Below, piece by piece: positions 9,985 to 21,379 of a stretch of DNA of 64,000 nucleotides (position 1 is the first letter of the stretch; the number at the start of each line of letters is the position of its first letter). The DNA lies in NCBI GenBank assembly GCA_001592805.2, contig CP051140.1, forward strand, positions 3,721,501-3,785,500. The letters are read 5' to 3'. Both the position numbers and the translations under genes were made by a program. This DNA is from Peltaster fructicola. Taxonomy: Eukaryota; Ascomycota; Dothideomycetes. The notes under the pieces are model-generated. The model searched no databases. It saw only the letters and a program-made list of their open reading frames with translations, and was not told the DNA's origin.

Positions 9985-11202
9985 CTATCGGTACAGCAGA
10001 CGGCTTCTTGGCCACTCAAGCAGATGACCATACTCCTCTGACAATGTCTGGTCGACCTCTAGGATAATCATCACTGCGAAATCAGTGCCCCACCAATGAG
10101 GCCATGGTATCAAACTCGCCGCCCAGTATGCCAAGACGATGAGTGCTTCTGGCAGTCGCCGGTATACACAATTCGCCATCGAGATTGCCTCCTCGCCAAT
10201 GATCCAACCAAAGCGCCCTCCTATCGTACCAGGATTCAACGCAACAATGCGATATGCATGTCGAAGCCCCTTCACAGCCGCAGCGTATAGTTCCCGATGG
10301 GTAGACTTGTCACACAGAGCAGCGACTGCGTCAAGTCCTCGCTCAGCCTCCGCCGGGACTGGCAGATCTTCGACCTTTGGTAAGTAGTCGCCCTCGAAGA
10401 AGTGCAGCTGCGATGCCGCGATCTCTCCTTGATACTGCGCGAAGAATGTAGAAATAGGTCCCATCAGATTGAGCATAGCCACGGCTTTGTCGATTGCACC
10501 TGGACTGCCTGGCGGAGCAGTCTCTTGAAACGCCGGTTGGATCTGAGTCAGGAAAGAGGTGAACACAAAGATCGAGGTCAAGGTCGTGGCAATGCAGTCA
10601 TCGTGCGACATGCTCTGTGAGGGCTGGAGTGATATCTGCGCCGCAAACAGACTAAGCATGCAAGTATGGTGATGGACAGTACGCTCTATGAGTGCCTTGA
10701 CCACACCAGGAGCGACATCTTGCTGTGAAGAGAGTGTAGCCACACAGTGGCTGCCGGAGATCGTGAGGACTGCATGCTTCAAGCTTACGTGATTGTCAGC
10801 TAGCTCAGGTACAAGTTGTCGATAAGCCAAGACGACTCTATGGTCTTCGTTGAGCGTCCACGACACCACTGCAAGGTAATGTTTGAGCAGCATATCATCC
10901 AGCCAGTCGCCTTGCGTGCCCATGCTCACTCCTGCGACGAGCTTATCACAGATGTCCGGCAGTACGAGAGCCATCGTGTGAGAACTGTCAGTGACATCGC
11001 CAGGCCATGGCAGCTCTGATATCGGTGCATGTTGAGGTGTGCTCGGAGTAGCGCTTCTGAATGAAGAGTGAGATGGCACGCAGGTCTCATTGCGTTTCCT
11101 GCAACGGCCACATGTCGGGAAATTCTCGTCGCACTTCAGGTGACGAGTCTTGCAGTTTCGACAGCCGTGATGCGATTTTCGTCCGCCTCGACGAGAAGGC
11201 AT
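9985..11202 (-). CDS. Zn2Cys6 fungal transcription regulator, Upc2-like type
   Basis: A single-exon frame of 405 residues. The N-terminal binuclear cluster has all six cysteines spaced C-x2-C-x6-C-x6-C-x2-C-x6-C within residues 14-42 (GCRNCKTRHLKC and CGRCRKRNETC) and is preceded by the basic MPSRRGGRKSHHG. This arrangement at the very N-terminus, with a short protein and an all-helical remainder (for example LLKHYLAVVSWTLNEDHR), resembles the Upc2/Ecm22-like subgroup, where the C-terminal half is a ligand-sensing or regulatory domain. Predicted role: nuclear DNA binding to CGG half-sites. The target genes cannot be read from this sequence; the nearest neighbour is a C2H2 regulator in the same orientation. 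The start at 11202 is the only ATG before the zinc cluster. Confidence 0.88.
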   Translation of the reverse strand: MPSRRGGRKSHHGCRNCKTRHLKCDENFPTCGRCRKRNETCVPSHSSFRSATPSTPQHAPISELPWPGDVTDSSHTMALVLPDICDKLVAGVSMGTQGDWLDDMLLKHYLAVVSWTLNEDHRVVLAYRQLVPELADNHVSLKHAVLTISGSHCVATLSSQQDVAPGVVKALIERTVHHHTCMLSLFAAQISLQPSQSMSHDDCIATTLTSIFVFTSFLTQIQPAFQETAPPGSPGAIDKAVAMLNLMGPISTFFAQYQGEIAASQLHFFEGDYLPKVEDLPVPAEAERGLDAVAALCDKSTHRELYAAAVKGLRHAYRIVALNPGTIGGRFGWIIGEEAISMANCVYRRLPEALIVLAYWAASLIPWPHWWGTDFAVMIILEVDQTLSEEYGHLLEWPRSRLLYR

Positions 11203-11430
11203 TGAGGCATCTCGCGTGTCGAGTTGTCATGAACATGTCGATACGAGCGTAGAAGGGCTAATTTCGACTTTGCGGAGCAGATGCTCCCGGATGTGGTGAG
11301 TGGGGCTTAAACCCTCCTCAGGTGGCGAGTATGTGCCTGAATAAGCTGTCGATCATTTCAATATTTGCTGCCAAAGCACGGCGCTGGAGATAGGTGAAGT
11401 TTCAATCATCTACAATTCTTCATCCATGTG

Positions 11431-12690
11431 TCAAGCTGAGCCTGAGGTGTTCATAGTTGTACGTCGCCGTCTCGTCTTGCCTTGGCCTTCAGTGCGCTGG
11501 TTGAGCACTTCTTGTAAGGCAGGGTCATCACGGTCTTTGTCCACATGGTGCACACGCACGTGTCTGTGGATGTTAGTTGGCGCGAGGAACGACAATCTCA
11601 TCGTACCTTTGCAAGTTGTCTGGGCGTGGATACTTGTGCTCCCTTTCAGGGCAGAAAGGACAGACGTAGCCAGGACTCTTGTGCACCAGGCCATGTCTGA
11701 TCATCTCGTTCTTCCTTTTGAAGCCTTTGCCGCCCTCACCACGAGGACAGTCTTTGACTGGACAGTAGTGCGGTCGATCTTGACTATGCACGTTCTTGTG
11801 TGAACTGACAACGTTAGCGCTTGCTTCAACATAACCTAGCGGACTCACGTAAGGAGATACTGCGTCTGAAATGGCAGGGCGTTGCAGCCTTCGTAGGGAC
11901 ATTTGAAGCCTCCGGGTGGTGGGAGCATGCCCGGGTTAGCTCTAGGTGTGGTATCTGTCGATTGTGAAGGGTCGATGGGAGTTGTGTGAGCAGTACTGTA
12001 GCCATCCATACTCGATCCTGTTGGTCCCATGCTATCACCGCTCGAGGATGCTGATGGCAATGATGGTGGCACCGTTGCAGGCTGATCCGCTGCAGTAGAC
12101 GGCCGTCGGTGTGCATAGAAGCCGTAGGGCTGACCATACGTTTGTGGTGATTGATAATATGGTGTATCACTGATAGCGGTAGTTGGAGATCGTGCGTTCA
12201 ATCCATTCGGGAATGCTGGAAATGTTACTGGAGACTGTTGATGATGACTGAGGAGGGGAGATTGAGGTCCATTCGAGCCGTACGAATGGCTATGATGGTG
12301 ATATGCCTGCGATCGAGCTTCTTGTTGTGTAGCTGCTTCTGCCAGTGCAGGGAGGGAATGTGTCGTGAGTTGTTGCGTAAGTTGGGTTATCGATGGCAAT
12401 CTCTCGCGTGCTGGCGAGGCGAGCGACTCTTGGGATGGTGACACTGCATCCAAAGGCCGCAGCGTATCGGCGGTATCGCTCGTCTGTCTCGAGAGTGTGG
12501 GTGAAGCTCCACCGATTGCAGTGTCGGTTACTTGCAATGTGAGTGGCAGCGGTTCGGCTTGGGACAACTGCGGATCGATGACCTTGGCTTGGTCTGAGTC
12601 TGATCGAAGTCGCGTAGCCAGTGCAGGCGAGTGGGTGTCGACTATCGACAAGGAAGGATCTATCGCAACACTGTTGCTGTCTGTGGCCAT
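11431..12690 (-). CDS. C2H2 zinc-finger transcription factor, 390 residues
   Basis: Three exons read on the reverse strand, 12690-11849, 11804-11607 and 11563-11431, with introns of 44 and 43 bp. Residues 1-270 are low complexity, rich in Ser, Pro, Gln and Thr (HHHSHSYGSNGPQSP, PPSLPSASSSGDSMG) and probably form an activation or disordered region. The zinc fingers follow across the exon junctions: CPYEGCNALPF with SHKNVH, CPVKDCPRGEGG with IRHGLVH, and CPFCPEREHKYPRP with LQRHVRVHH. The basic tail GKTRRRRTT may be a nuclear localisation signal. This finger arrangement is common in uncharacterised Pezizomycotina regulators. The exon junctions fall within or beside fingers, so incorrect splicing would destroy DNA binding. 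Confidence 0.88.
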
Positions 12691-14171
12691 TATGTAGAAA
12701 TGGAGTCGTTCAATGCGTTGTTGTGGAAGGAGTGGTGTCGCGCGAGATGTCGTTGAGTTTTGAGGTCGCTTCGTGGTTCAGCAGTCCCGAGCGCGCTGAC
12801 AACGTGTTGTTCAATGTTTGAGGTTTCAGATCTTCTTCTGCATCTAGAACCTGATGCCTAGTCGCGGCTACCGTCTATACGAATGGAATCTGGATATGCG
12901 ATGCGATTCGTACATGAGCACTCGTTGAGCTTCGGCCGTAGTGTTGTCGATCCAGCGAGATGTATCACTGTACCAGCAGATGTCGCAGTAAGACCAGGAA
13001 CGCACCGCGGCTGCAGGGCTCTATTCTCTTGAAAGGTGTCAGCAGGTTGTAGAAGGATCCGGGTATGTTCATATCGCGATCAGTAATGTAAAAGTTTTGG
13101 AGGTGTTGCGTGCCAAAGCGCGGTTGCCGCCTTATCGATGTTACTGCGCGCCCGACGCTTGGCAACTTCCTGATCGACACAGTGCGCGATCCCTCACGTG
13201 GGCTGCGCAAGGCACGACGAGTACGAGGAGAGCAATCAGAACATACCAGTCTTGTGGCCGCATACTCTTCTGTCGTTGTGGGAAGCGGGGAAGTTAATCT
13301 GAGCCGACGCGCTGACGGTCGCAAGGTATACCACTCTTTCTTTCGCTGCAAAGGAGGTTTGTGATCTGTGGCACAGTACGAGCAGTCTCTTCGATCGGGT
13401 TTGTTGCAAGGCGCAAAGTCACGTCGATGAAGCCGTTGGAATTGTGAGCCTGCTATCTCGATCTTACCCGGCCCAGGCCTTGCTGATTATTCTTTTAGGA
13501 TTGCGCACCAGCGTTGCTTTGAGCCTCTGCCGATCACAAGGGAAAGGTACATGTGCTATGCACGCTAAGGACTATCCACATTTACCACAGCCTCGTCCAC
13601 CAGGTTGAGGTTCATCGACGAATCGGACTGTTGTTTCACACTACGCAGAATCAGACATGTCGCAATGATGATCGCCACGGCAAGCCATTAGGAGTCGAAA
13701 CAACCAGAGAGACTTGTCCAGCCGATCGAAACTCTCCTCTACACATCCCCCTCATCGGAAGGACTCGTACGCAGAGTTTTGATGGAGGATCTAATGCCGA
13801 ACGCTTCGTAAAGAGCCGCACTTTGCTCAGTAAAACCACCCTCCCCAGACGAAAGATTGCGGCTGAGAATGATCAACCAAAAATCGTGACGGAGCATTCA
13901 CCGGAGTCACTCTTCAGCTCAGACGAGGCTGCTGAGCATGTGCTTACGGGGTCTCGGTGATTCCCTGTCCGGGAGGGAAAGAAGATGCTACGAGGGACCG
14001 CGGACAAAGCCAGAGCTCTGTCATGTGTTTGACATTTGCTACTTGACGTCATTCATCTGATGAGGCTCAAGATGGATTGTCTCAGACGAATGAACACAGT
14101 TGTTGAAGAGTAGAGGATCACATGACCATATACACGAACACAGGTCGAGGCTTGTATGACCAAATCAATTC
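12691..14171. other. Divergent intergenic region, no firm gene
   Basis: About 1.5 kb between the C2H2 factor and the DHH phosphoesterase. ORFs on both strands around 12965-13364 and a forward ORF at 13553-13960 (135 residues) overlap one another, have no recognisable motifs and look like chance frames in GC-rich sequence. It probably holds the promoters of the two flanking genes. Confidence 0.35.
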
Positions 14172-15709
14172 ATGCAGGCGTTGAGAGTTGGCTACAGATG
14201 CTACAGTGCTCACGGAAAGAACCAGCTCAATCAACGTGCAAGCATCATTGCAGGCATCAGTACGACCGGCACAACAAGCACAGGCATTTTCAAGCTTAAC
14301 ACTCGGAACGCCAGCATGAAACGCTCAGCACCATCTCCAGCCACAAGACCTGCGAAGAAGGCAAGACCAGAAGTGCCAGAGTATCATTTGTCGCCACAGG
14401 TACGAGAAGCTGATGGCAGCATACAATGGCCAGCACCAAGCACACAGATTGGTCGTGCTAGGGAGATCATCCTCGAATGGTAGGCAGCGTAGAGCTGATG
14501 ATATCACAACTGACATTGCCTAGTGCAAAAGCACAACAGACTACAGTGATCGCGCCAGACAAGGACGCTGATGGCCTGTCCGCAGGCTCTATACTACGAC
14601 ACACTCTTATACTACTCGGCCTCAAGCCAGAGCTGATCAAAGCACATCTTCTCTCGAAGGGCAGCACCATACATAGCGACAGCGAGAGAACCCAATTACA
14701 AGCTCACAACCCGGCATACGTCTTCGTCATCGACCATGGCAGTCGGTCAGGACCACCTCTGATCGACAGCGAGCATGTTGGACTGGTGATTGACCATCAT
14801 CATGCAACACCCAACGACTTCCCAGCCAAGTCTGAGCATGTCAGCGCATGCAACTCACCTCCCGTTGCGACCTCTGCTTTGTTGACATACGAGATCTGCA
14901 GACCACTGCATGCAGATGTGCCAGCGACGACAGATTGGCTTGCCGTTGTGGGCACGCATGGTGATCTCGGCAACACGATCAAATGGGAGCCTCCATTCCC
15001 AGACATGCGAGAAACATTCAAGAAGTACACCAAGAAGCTACTCAACGATGTGGTTTCCCTCGTCAACGCACCACGCCGGACAGCCACTTATGATGTCGCC
15101 TCAGCATGGGAAGCACTCAGCGAGACATCAGAGCCCGCATCTGTACTCAAGAATCGGCGATTGCTTGCTGCTCGAGCTGAAGTCAATGACGAAGTGGAAC
15201 GATGCACTCATACAGCACCAAAGTTCTCGTCAGATGGCAAGATTGCTGTCTTCCGCATCCGCAGCGAAGCTCAAGTGCATCCAGTAATAGCCACACGATG
15301 GTCAGGTCACCTGCAGAGTAAGGCACTGGAGATTGTTCTTGTGGCAAACGAAGGCTACCTACCAGGCAAGGTCAACTTCAGCTGTCGTATACCAAGATGT
15401 GCAAGAGCTAGAGATCCACCTGTGGACATCATTCAAAGTCTCAGACACTACGCGAGCTTGCCAGATCCTGCCGATCCAGAATCGAGCAAGCAGCCCCTAC
15501 TTGAGCGGATGGGTGATGACTTTGCCAGAGGTCACGTACAAGCGTCTGGTGGCATTGTGAAAGCCGAAGAGTTTGAAGAGCTGATGCGTATCATGCAAAT
15601 CGGTGTCAAGCCACCTAAAGCTGAAGCAGCAACCACGCCAAAGAAGAAGTCTGTTATCGATCCGACGCAGAAGACGACTCTCAACAGCTTCTTCACTAAA
15701 GTCTCGTAA
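14172..15709 (+). CDS. DHH/RecJ-like phosphoesterase with PIP-like C-terminus
   Basis: Two exons, 14172-14479 and 14524-15709, with a 44-bp intron; 497 residues from the first ATG or 449 from the in-frame ATG at 14316. All DHH motifs are present (497-residue numbering): DKDADG at 115-120, DHG at 173-175, DHHH at 193-196 and THGD near 247-250, the residues that bind two metal ions in RecJ, archaeal GAN and related nucleases. A later RMGDDFARGHVQASGG segment resembles the substrate-binding DHHA1 region. The long start adds an Arg/Ser/Thr-rich leader without acidic residues (MQALRVGYRCYSAHGKNQ), which looks like a mitochondrial presequence; the short start begins MKRSAPSPATRPAKKARPE, a nuclear-signal-like stretch. 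The protein ends in TTLNSFFTKVS, a PCNA-binding-like tail. Nuclease activity is inferred, not shown. Confidence 0.88.
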
Positions 15710-16666
15710 GAGACTACAGGAAGGCATGATGTGAGACCTGCATATCTTCTGGTGCTACCGCTTATCCTATCTGCCTTGCTGCCTGCACGGATACAGTCTA
15801 ATGTAAGTTACGCACAGCTCATCTGTTGCTAGCTATCGATGCTGGCCGCTCAAGACATGCATGCGGCTTGAAGGCTTCCACAGCAAACTGGCATCCTCGG
15901 TACGGCGACGACCGGAGGCCTCAATCATCATGCACTTTGCCAGATGCATGATGGCAACGATGGTTTCACAGCGCACGTAGTACTACCTTGTACTTTGTAC
16001 AGTACGATATTGAAAATCCTGCGGCCCTGCATAGCGGAAAGCTTCTGAGTACTGTAGTTCATGCTACCACAACCATACGATACCGGTTTGACCGGATTCT
16101 CTCGCAATGCAGATGCTAGAGGCCCGTGACGTGCATCGGAAGACCTGGATCGCTGATACTGGCTACTGACACAATCTTCTTGATGATGGAAAGGAGAACA
16201 GTGGTTATCAATGGCCAGGCGCTGGGTCTCACTAACCGAGCCCAGATCTCGACCGGAGGCTTCTAATCACATGCAGCATGACTCCTGCTTAACCGCTTTT
16301 GTTCTGCATGGATAAGACTAGACTTTGCGCACGAGACATCTGGGCATGCTCCACTACGCAGTCGATCGATCAAAACTCCAATGCATGCAGCTTCTGCTGT
16401 TCGCAACATCGACCTGAGAGGAGCACGCATCCAAGCACACCGGCCAAGCCCAATACCATACCATTTCCCTTTGGAGGAGGCTGAGTTGGGGGCCCCTTTC
16501 GTAGGCATTGCGCGTTCAAAGGTCTGGGCACGATCGACAAGAAATCCCCGCTCGGTTTCCTCCACGTGGGAGGGAGAGTTCGCGCAAGGATCACACACGT
16601 CGCCAGTACCTCAACCATTGTGTTCGCAAGGTGCTTCTTCTTGTTCAACATCATCCTCACTCAGTC
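15710..16666. other. Intergenic region upstream of the PH-domain gene
   Basis: No gene is supported. The sequence gaccggaggc occurs twice, near 15910 and 16252, each followed by a tcaatcatcatgc- or tctaatcacatgc-like stretch, suggesting a weak direct repeat. The PH gene's frame is open upstream of its ATG from 16508, but that part lacks coding character. Confidence 0.35.
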
Positions 16667-18118
16667 ATGGCGGCGCTCAGTGCCTTTGCTCTGTCTGTAC
16701 TGAGCGTCGAGCAGGCAATGGAGAGAGGTCCTTGGCAAGGACGAGGGCCCACAGCTACCAATAACGAAGAGAGCGCAACCACACAGACGGTACAGCGACC
16801 CACGAGATCCACGAGACGAGCGACGAGTCATTACAACAGCTTTCAGACACATTGCACAACCGACGACAATGCACCTCCAACGTATGCGACTGCGATCAAA
16901 CAAAAGAATGCGTCACGACACTCAGAAGAGGGCCGAGAATTGTTACCAGGATACTCTTGCACAGTGTCGGCTGAAGCCAAGGTTTTGCTCAACCTGGAGC
17001 TGATCAACCCTTTGCATTCACTTGGTGAAACTGAATGGCGAGAGGTGTACATTATCGTTCGTGGTACGATGCTCAGCATTCACCGAGTGAAAGATGGCGT
17101 TTGTGGCAAGCATTTGCGGACATACACCCTTCAGCATGCTGAGGTCGGGCTAGCTGCAGACACTGCTTATACAGTGTTGTCTCCAAACACTCGACTAGCA
17201 CATCTCATACCTGGACCAGCACGGCAGAAAGCTTTCAAGAAAGATCCTCGTTTGTTCAAAGCGGTCAAACAGCACATCCTCAGAATCAGATTGGAGACCG
17301 ATCAGCTGCTGTTCGCTCAATCGACAGAGCAAGATAATCACAACCTCATCAATGCCATCAGCGCAGGCATCGATATCGCCCAGCCGATTGACGAGCGAAG
17401 TGCTTCAAGACAGTGTACAGTGCCAAGGAGAAGGAGAAGAGCACGACCACAGAACGACGATGTCAATGATCCAACTTTGATTGCCGAGCAGGAGCGTCTC
17501 TTGCGAGAGATGTATCCTTCCTTGGTGCCGATCGAGCAGACAACACCAGCAAGAGAAGAGGAGGAGGTTGATGTTAGTGAGTTACGCGAGGAGTCTTCAA
17601 GACCAGCCTTCACGCGCAGCTCGACGCAGACTTCTATCGAATCTCGCAGCGGTGACTTTCCCGCATCAGACTGCAGCAATTTCAGCGCAGATGGTAAGTG
17701 GCGGCCACCACATACTCGCACACAAGCACAGTGCCTCCGTTACATTCGCCGATGCATGCCCGTCCTTCTAGCAGACGCCACTCGAGCGAGCGATGTCCTC
17801 ATATACAACGGCCGAAGAGTCAAGATCAACTGGAGACATGAGTCCCTGGACGACTGGGAGCTCAAACCTCCGAGCTATCGATCACATGGCTTCAACGTGC
17901 AGAGACCAGCCCTCGATCGAAGTACGACAGAGCAGCGGCTGTCTCAAGCTGACTCTGATATCATTACGCCTCTCGAAGAAGGCTTGGCGAACTTGGATCT
18001 CACGAAGGTTGTGTCTGGCACTCCTAGCATGGACAAGACCACACTACCTCGATCCAAGGGCAGGCGTGCTGAGTCACATAACATGACGGCCATGCAGGGC
18101 GTTGTATATTGCTTCTAA
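16667..18118 (+). CDS. PH-domain protein, 483 residues
   Basis: An uninterrupted frame. The ATG at 16667 (MAALSAFALSVLSVEQA) is chosen over the in-frame ATG at 16508 because the extra 53 residues look like translated leader. A pleckstrin-homology-like domain spans roughly residues 105-235, with WREVYIIVRGTMLSIHRV as its early strands, and ends in a helix with NLINAISAGIDIA. Ahead of it is a PPTY motif (residues 70-73), which is a WW-domain ligand such as Rsp5/Nedd4 ligases bind. The C-terminal part has the conserved fungal segment VKINWRHESLDDWELKPPSY. A GT-AG pair at 17694-17731 would break the frame, so I treat it as unspliced. Probable role: lipid- or membrane-associated adaptor at the cell cortex; no catalytic domain. 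Confidence 0.72.
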   Translation: MAALSAFALSVLSVEQAMERGPWQGRGPTATNNEESATTQTVQRPTRSTRRATSHYNSFQTHCTTDDNAPPTYATAIKQKNASRHSEEGRELLPGYSCTVSAEAKVLLNLELINPLHSLGETEWREVYIIVRGTMLSIHRVKDGVCGKHLRTYTLQHAEVGLAADTAYTVLSPNTRLAHLIPGPARQKAFKKDPRLFKAVKQHILRIRLETDQLLFAQSTEQDNHNLINAISAGIDIAQPIDERSASRQCTVPRRRRRARPQNDDVNDPTLIAEQERLLREMYPSLVPIEQTTPAREEEEVDVSELREESSRPAFTRSSTQTSIESRSGDFPASDCSNFSADGKWRPPHTRTQAQCLRYIRRCMPVLLADATRASDVLIYNGRRVKINWRHESLDDWELKPPSYRSHGFNVQRPALDRSTTEQRLSQADSDIITPLEEGLANLDLTKVVSGTPSMDKTTLPRSKGRRAESHNMTAMQGVVYCF

Positions 18119-18285
18119 GCAGAGTTTTTCCTTGGTCATTCATATGCTCGACATTCAGCGTTGGCGCTCATTGGTGCCAAATACCCGGTTACGATATTGA
18201 TGGATTGGAACAGGCTAGTTATGAAGACGATATGATTCTGTATAAATGAGATCGTTCATCTGTGTGCTTGTTGTGCCATGCAAGC

Positions 18286-18681
18286 TCAACTCTTGCCCCA
18301 ACCGTCAATATTAACAGTACAAGGACTACCGCCGCTCCTGACAATGGACCATACGATATCTTCATCGCTTTCATTGACCTCCTGATGCTCAGCATAGGCT
18401 GGAATGAAAGCAAAGTCTCCAGGATGCAGGGTGACTCTCTTGTTACCACCCTCACTAACGACAATGCCAACACCAGAGTGAGCGAAGATGATGGTGTTCT
18501 GGTCGCCGTGATGGTGAACATCCGAGGAAGAGTGTGGCTTGGCTATCATACGAAGACCGCAGATGTTGTCTGCAACGTCGACGAAGGCATTCTGTCTGAT
18601 CATGCCTCCGGTCTGTCCTCCAGATGCTTTAAGAGAAGAGGCTTCTGCTACCTGTACTGGCTTCTGCTCGTGAGACGGCAT
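18286..18681 (-). CDS. Small cupin-fold protein, 131 residues
   Basis: A complete single-exon frame starting MPSHEQKPVQVAEAS. It shows both cupin motifs: motif 1 as SSDVHHHGDQNTIIFAHSG, giving the His cluster that binds a metal, and motif 2 as LHPGDFAFIPAYAEHQEVN with the conserved G-D-F and a further His. The domain is a single cupin barrel with no extra domain, as in RmlC-like small fungal cupins annotated in aromatic-compound or oxalate metabolism. The substrate cannot be inferred. It is convergent with the PH-domain gene, with 167 bp between their stops. Confidence 0.85.
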   Translation of the reverse strand: MPSHEQKPVQVAEASSLKASGGQTGGMIRQNAFVDVADNICGLRMIAKPHSSSDVHHHGDQNTIIFAHSGVGIVVSEGGNKRVTLHPGDFAFIPAYAEHQEVNESDEDIVWSIVRSGGSPCTVNIDGWGKS

Positions 18682-19593
18682 TGTCGGAGTTGATGATCTA
18701 GATCTGCAAGAAGGATGTTAAGTGAGATTAATCAAGAAGACTTGCTGTCGAACGATACTGATTGAAAGTACTTGCTGTCAAGATGCTGGTGTGAGTACAT
18801 ACTACTGTCACAAATATGATGTCGAGATCTGACATAGAGCTTCCGATATGGCCGAAGCTCGCTCGAAGCTCGCCCGACAGGTAGGTGTTTCTCACATCTC
18901 GAGAACCTTCACCAAGTTCGTCCATCCCAGCTCTTGTGTCTACACATATCAAGTACGACAACTCAAGCTCACACCTCAGGCAGCAACATCACACTGCTCT
19001 TTGGCTTGTGATTGCAGTCTTCCCCACACTCCCTCTCCCGTCACTACCACCACTTCGATCCTCTCGAGATTACAATGCTTCATGAAGGACAAAGCTAATC
19101 TCGGCGCTCTCCACGGGGTATATACGCCTGCAAGCCATACATCTACCGGTCCGAGGAGTCTGGTCAATCAGACTCTCCACCCTGGGCGTACCCTGAAGCA
19201 TTGAATAAAACATTCGATGATCGACTCAAGCATCAACCAAGATCTGCCGCGGTACCTCGGCTTTAGACTTCTACCGCATTCATCGGTGATGGCCTGCTGG
19301 AATGATTATGAACGAATCAAGCTGGCGGGAATGCTTGTGTAGTGATCAAGTCAAGTGACTGCTACGGCCGGTGCTGCTGTGGCCGTGAGACTTTCGGCGC
19401 AAACGACTGCGTTGCCTGCGCTGCTGTAGTATGCTTTCACATGTTGCACCGGTGCGGCTAAAATCAGAGAGTCAGCTGCCAACGTGACCATAACGCAGTT
19501 CTTCATAAGGTTAATTGAGCTCTTTCTCCTCGATCCTATCTTTCGTTCCCATCAATCATCGACAACATCGTTATCAGCTCTCAGAAGCTTGTT
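18682..19593. other. Intergenic region, possible small spliced gene
   Basis: A forward ATG at 18848 is followed by eleven codons (MAEARSKLARQ) and a strong donor (cag|gtaggt). Downstream, around 19105-19262, one forward frame reads CKPYIYRSEESGQSD and PPWAYPEALNKTFDDRL before a stop, which looks coding. I could not join the two with consistent phases, so I leave this as a candidate rather than a gene. Confidence 0.3.
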
Positions 19594-21379
19594 ATGTCAG
19601 GTACATATTCTCCAAGCGACGTTGCGTCTCACAACAAGGCTGATGATCTGTGGATCATTGTTGAAGGCGGTGTCTACGATTTAACCAAGTTCCAAACTGA
19701 TCACCCTGGTGGAAAGAAGAGTGAGTCTGGAAGAACGCAATATCACATGCAAGGGATTAACACCATTGTCAGTCCTCCAGAAAGTCGCCGGAAAGGACGC
19801 TACAAAGCAGTTCTGGAAATACCACAACGAAGCCATCCTCAAGAAGTGGCAACCAAAGCTCCAAGTAGGACAAGTCGATTCCAATAAGAAGTCCGAGACC
19901 GCAGCTCCAGCACCGAAGCCAGAAGCACCCGCAGCAATGGCATCAAAGGAAGAGAAGCCAGTCGTCGTGCCATCTGCTGAGCCAGGTGTTGTCGCACCAA
20001 TGCCAGGACCAGGTCTTGCAGACATCGAGCCACATGAGCAGTTCGGTGACCTCGTCCCATACGCCGATCCACCATGGTATGTGGTATTCTACTGCGCTCA
20101 ATCAACCTACTAACACCACCGAAGGTACCAGGGATACAACTCACCATTCTACAACGAGACCCACGTCGCCCTCCGAGCTGAGGTTCGTGAGTGGGTTGAC
20201 AACGAAGTCCTTCCAAACGTCGACGAGTGGGACCGAACAAAGAGCGTGCCATCCAGTATAATCAAGGACTTGGGAAAGAAGGGATACCTCGCAGGTCTTG
20301 TCGGCTTCCACCCATACCCAGAAGAGTTCGCATCACAGTGCCCTAAGGTGGTTCCAGCAAAGCAATGGGATCTGTTCCACGAGCTTGTCATCGGTGACGA
20401 GCTCTCCCGATGCGCATCAGGTGGTTTCGCCTGGAGTGTGCTTGGTGGTTTCGCCATCGGTGCACCACCAGTCACCCGATACGCCAAGCCAGAGATCCAG
20501 AAGCGTGTCCTCCCAGAGCTCTTCTCTGGTGAGAAGCGTATCTGTCTCGCCATCACCGAGCCAGACGCAGGTTCCGACGTTGCCAACCTTGGCTGCGAGG
20601 CCAAGCTCACCGAGGACGGCAAGCACTACATTGTCAACGGTGAGAAGAAGTGGATCACCAACGGTATCTGGTGTGACTACTTCACCACTGCTGTCCGCAC
20701 TGGCGAGGAGGGCTCCGGCATGAACGGAATCTCCATGCTGTTGATTGAGCGCAAGCACGGCGGTGTCGAGACCCGACCAATGGACTGCCAGGGTGTGCAG
20801 TCATCCGGAACCACCTTCATCACATTCGACGACGTTAAGGTCCCAGTGGAGAACCTGATCGGCGAGCACAACGGCGGTTTCAAGGTCATCATGGCCAACT
20901 TCAACCACGAGCGCATGGGTATCATCGTCCAGTGTGTGCGATTCGCCCGTATCTGCTACGAGGAGTCCGTCAAGTACGCCAGCAAGCGTGAGACCTTCGG
21001 CGTCAAGCTCATCAAGCACCCTGTCATCCGTCTCAAGCTCGCACACATGGCCCGCCAGATCGAGGCCTCGTGGTGCTGGCTCGAGAACCTGACCTACCAG
21101 GCCATGACCATGGACGAGGAGGAGGCCATGTTCAAGTTCGGTGGTGCCATTGCCGGTCTCAAGGCTCAGTCCACTACCACTTTCGAGTACTGCGCTCGTG
21201 AGGCATCCCAGATCTTCGGTGGTCTCTCATACACCAAGGGTGGCCAGGGTGGAAAGATCGAGCGTCTCTACCGTGACGTCCGAGCCTACGCTATCCCAGG
21301 TGGTTCTGAGGAGATCATGTTGGACCTCTCTATCCGACAGGCTCTTAAGGTCCACGAGATGCTTGGCATGAAGTTGTAA
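19594..21379 (+). CDS. Cytochrome b5 / acyl-CoA dehydrogenase fusion, 561 residues
   Basis: Three exons, 19594-19720, 19773-20076 and 20125-21379, with introns of 52 and 48 bp; the second has a textbook CTACTAAC branch site. Residues 1-80 form a cytochrome b5-like heme domain with the HPGGKK axial His motif and a second His in FWKYHNEA. An Ala/Pro/Lys linker follows, then a full acyl-CoA dehydrogenase from about residue 160: LAITEPDAGSDVAN (FAD/substrate motif), NGEKKWITNG, FGVKLIKHPVIRLKLAHMAR, and the C-terminal YAIPGGSEEIMLDL region carrying the catalytic-base Glu. Such fusions are known in filamentous fungi, where the b5 domain is thought to accept electrons. Codon use is strongly biased to C-ending codons, suggesting high expression. 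No peroxisomal SKL or obvious presequence is seen. Confidence 0.93.

Noticed and set aside
17694-17731. Possible 38-bp intron in the PH-domain gene
   Set aside because: Splicing would shift the frame and end the protein soon after; the unspliced frame continues with a conserved segment.
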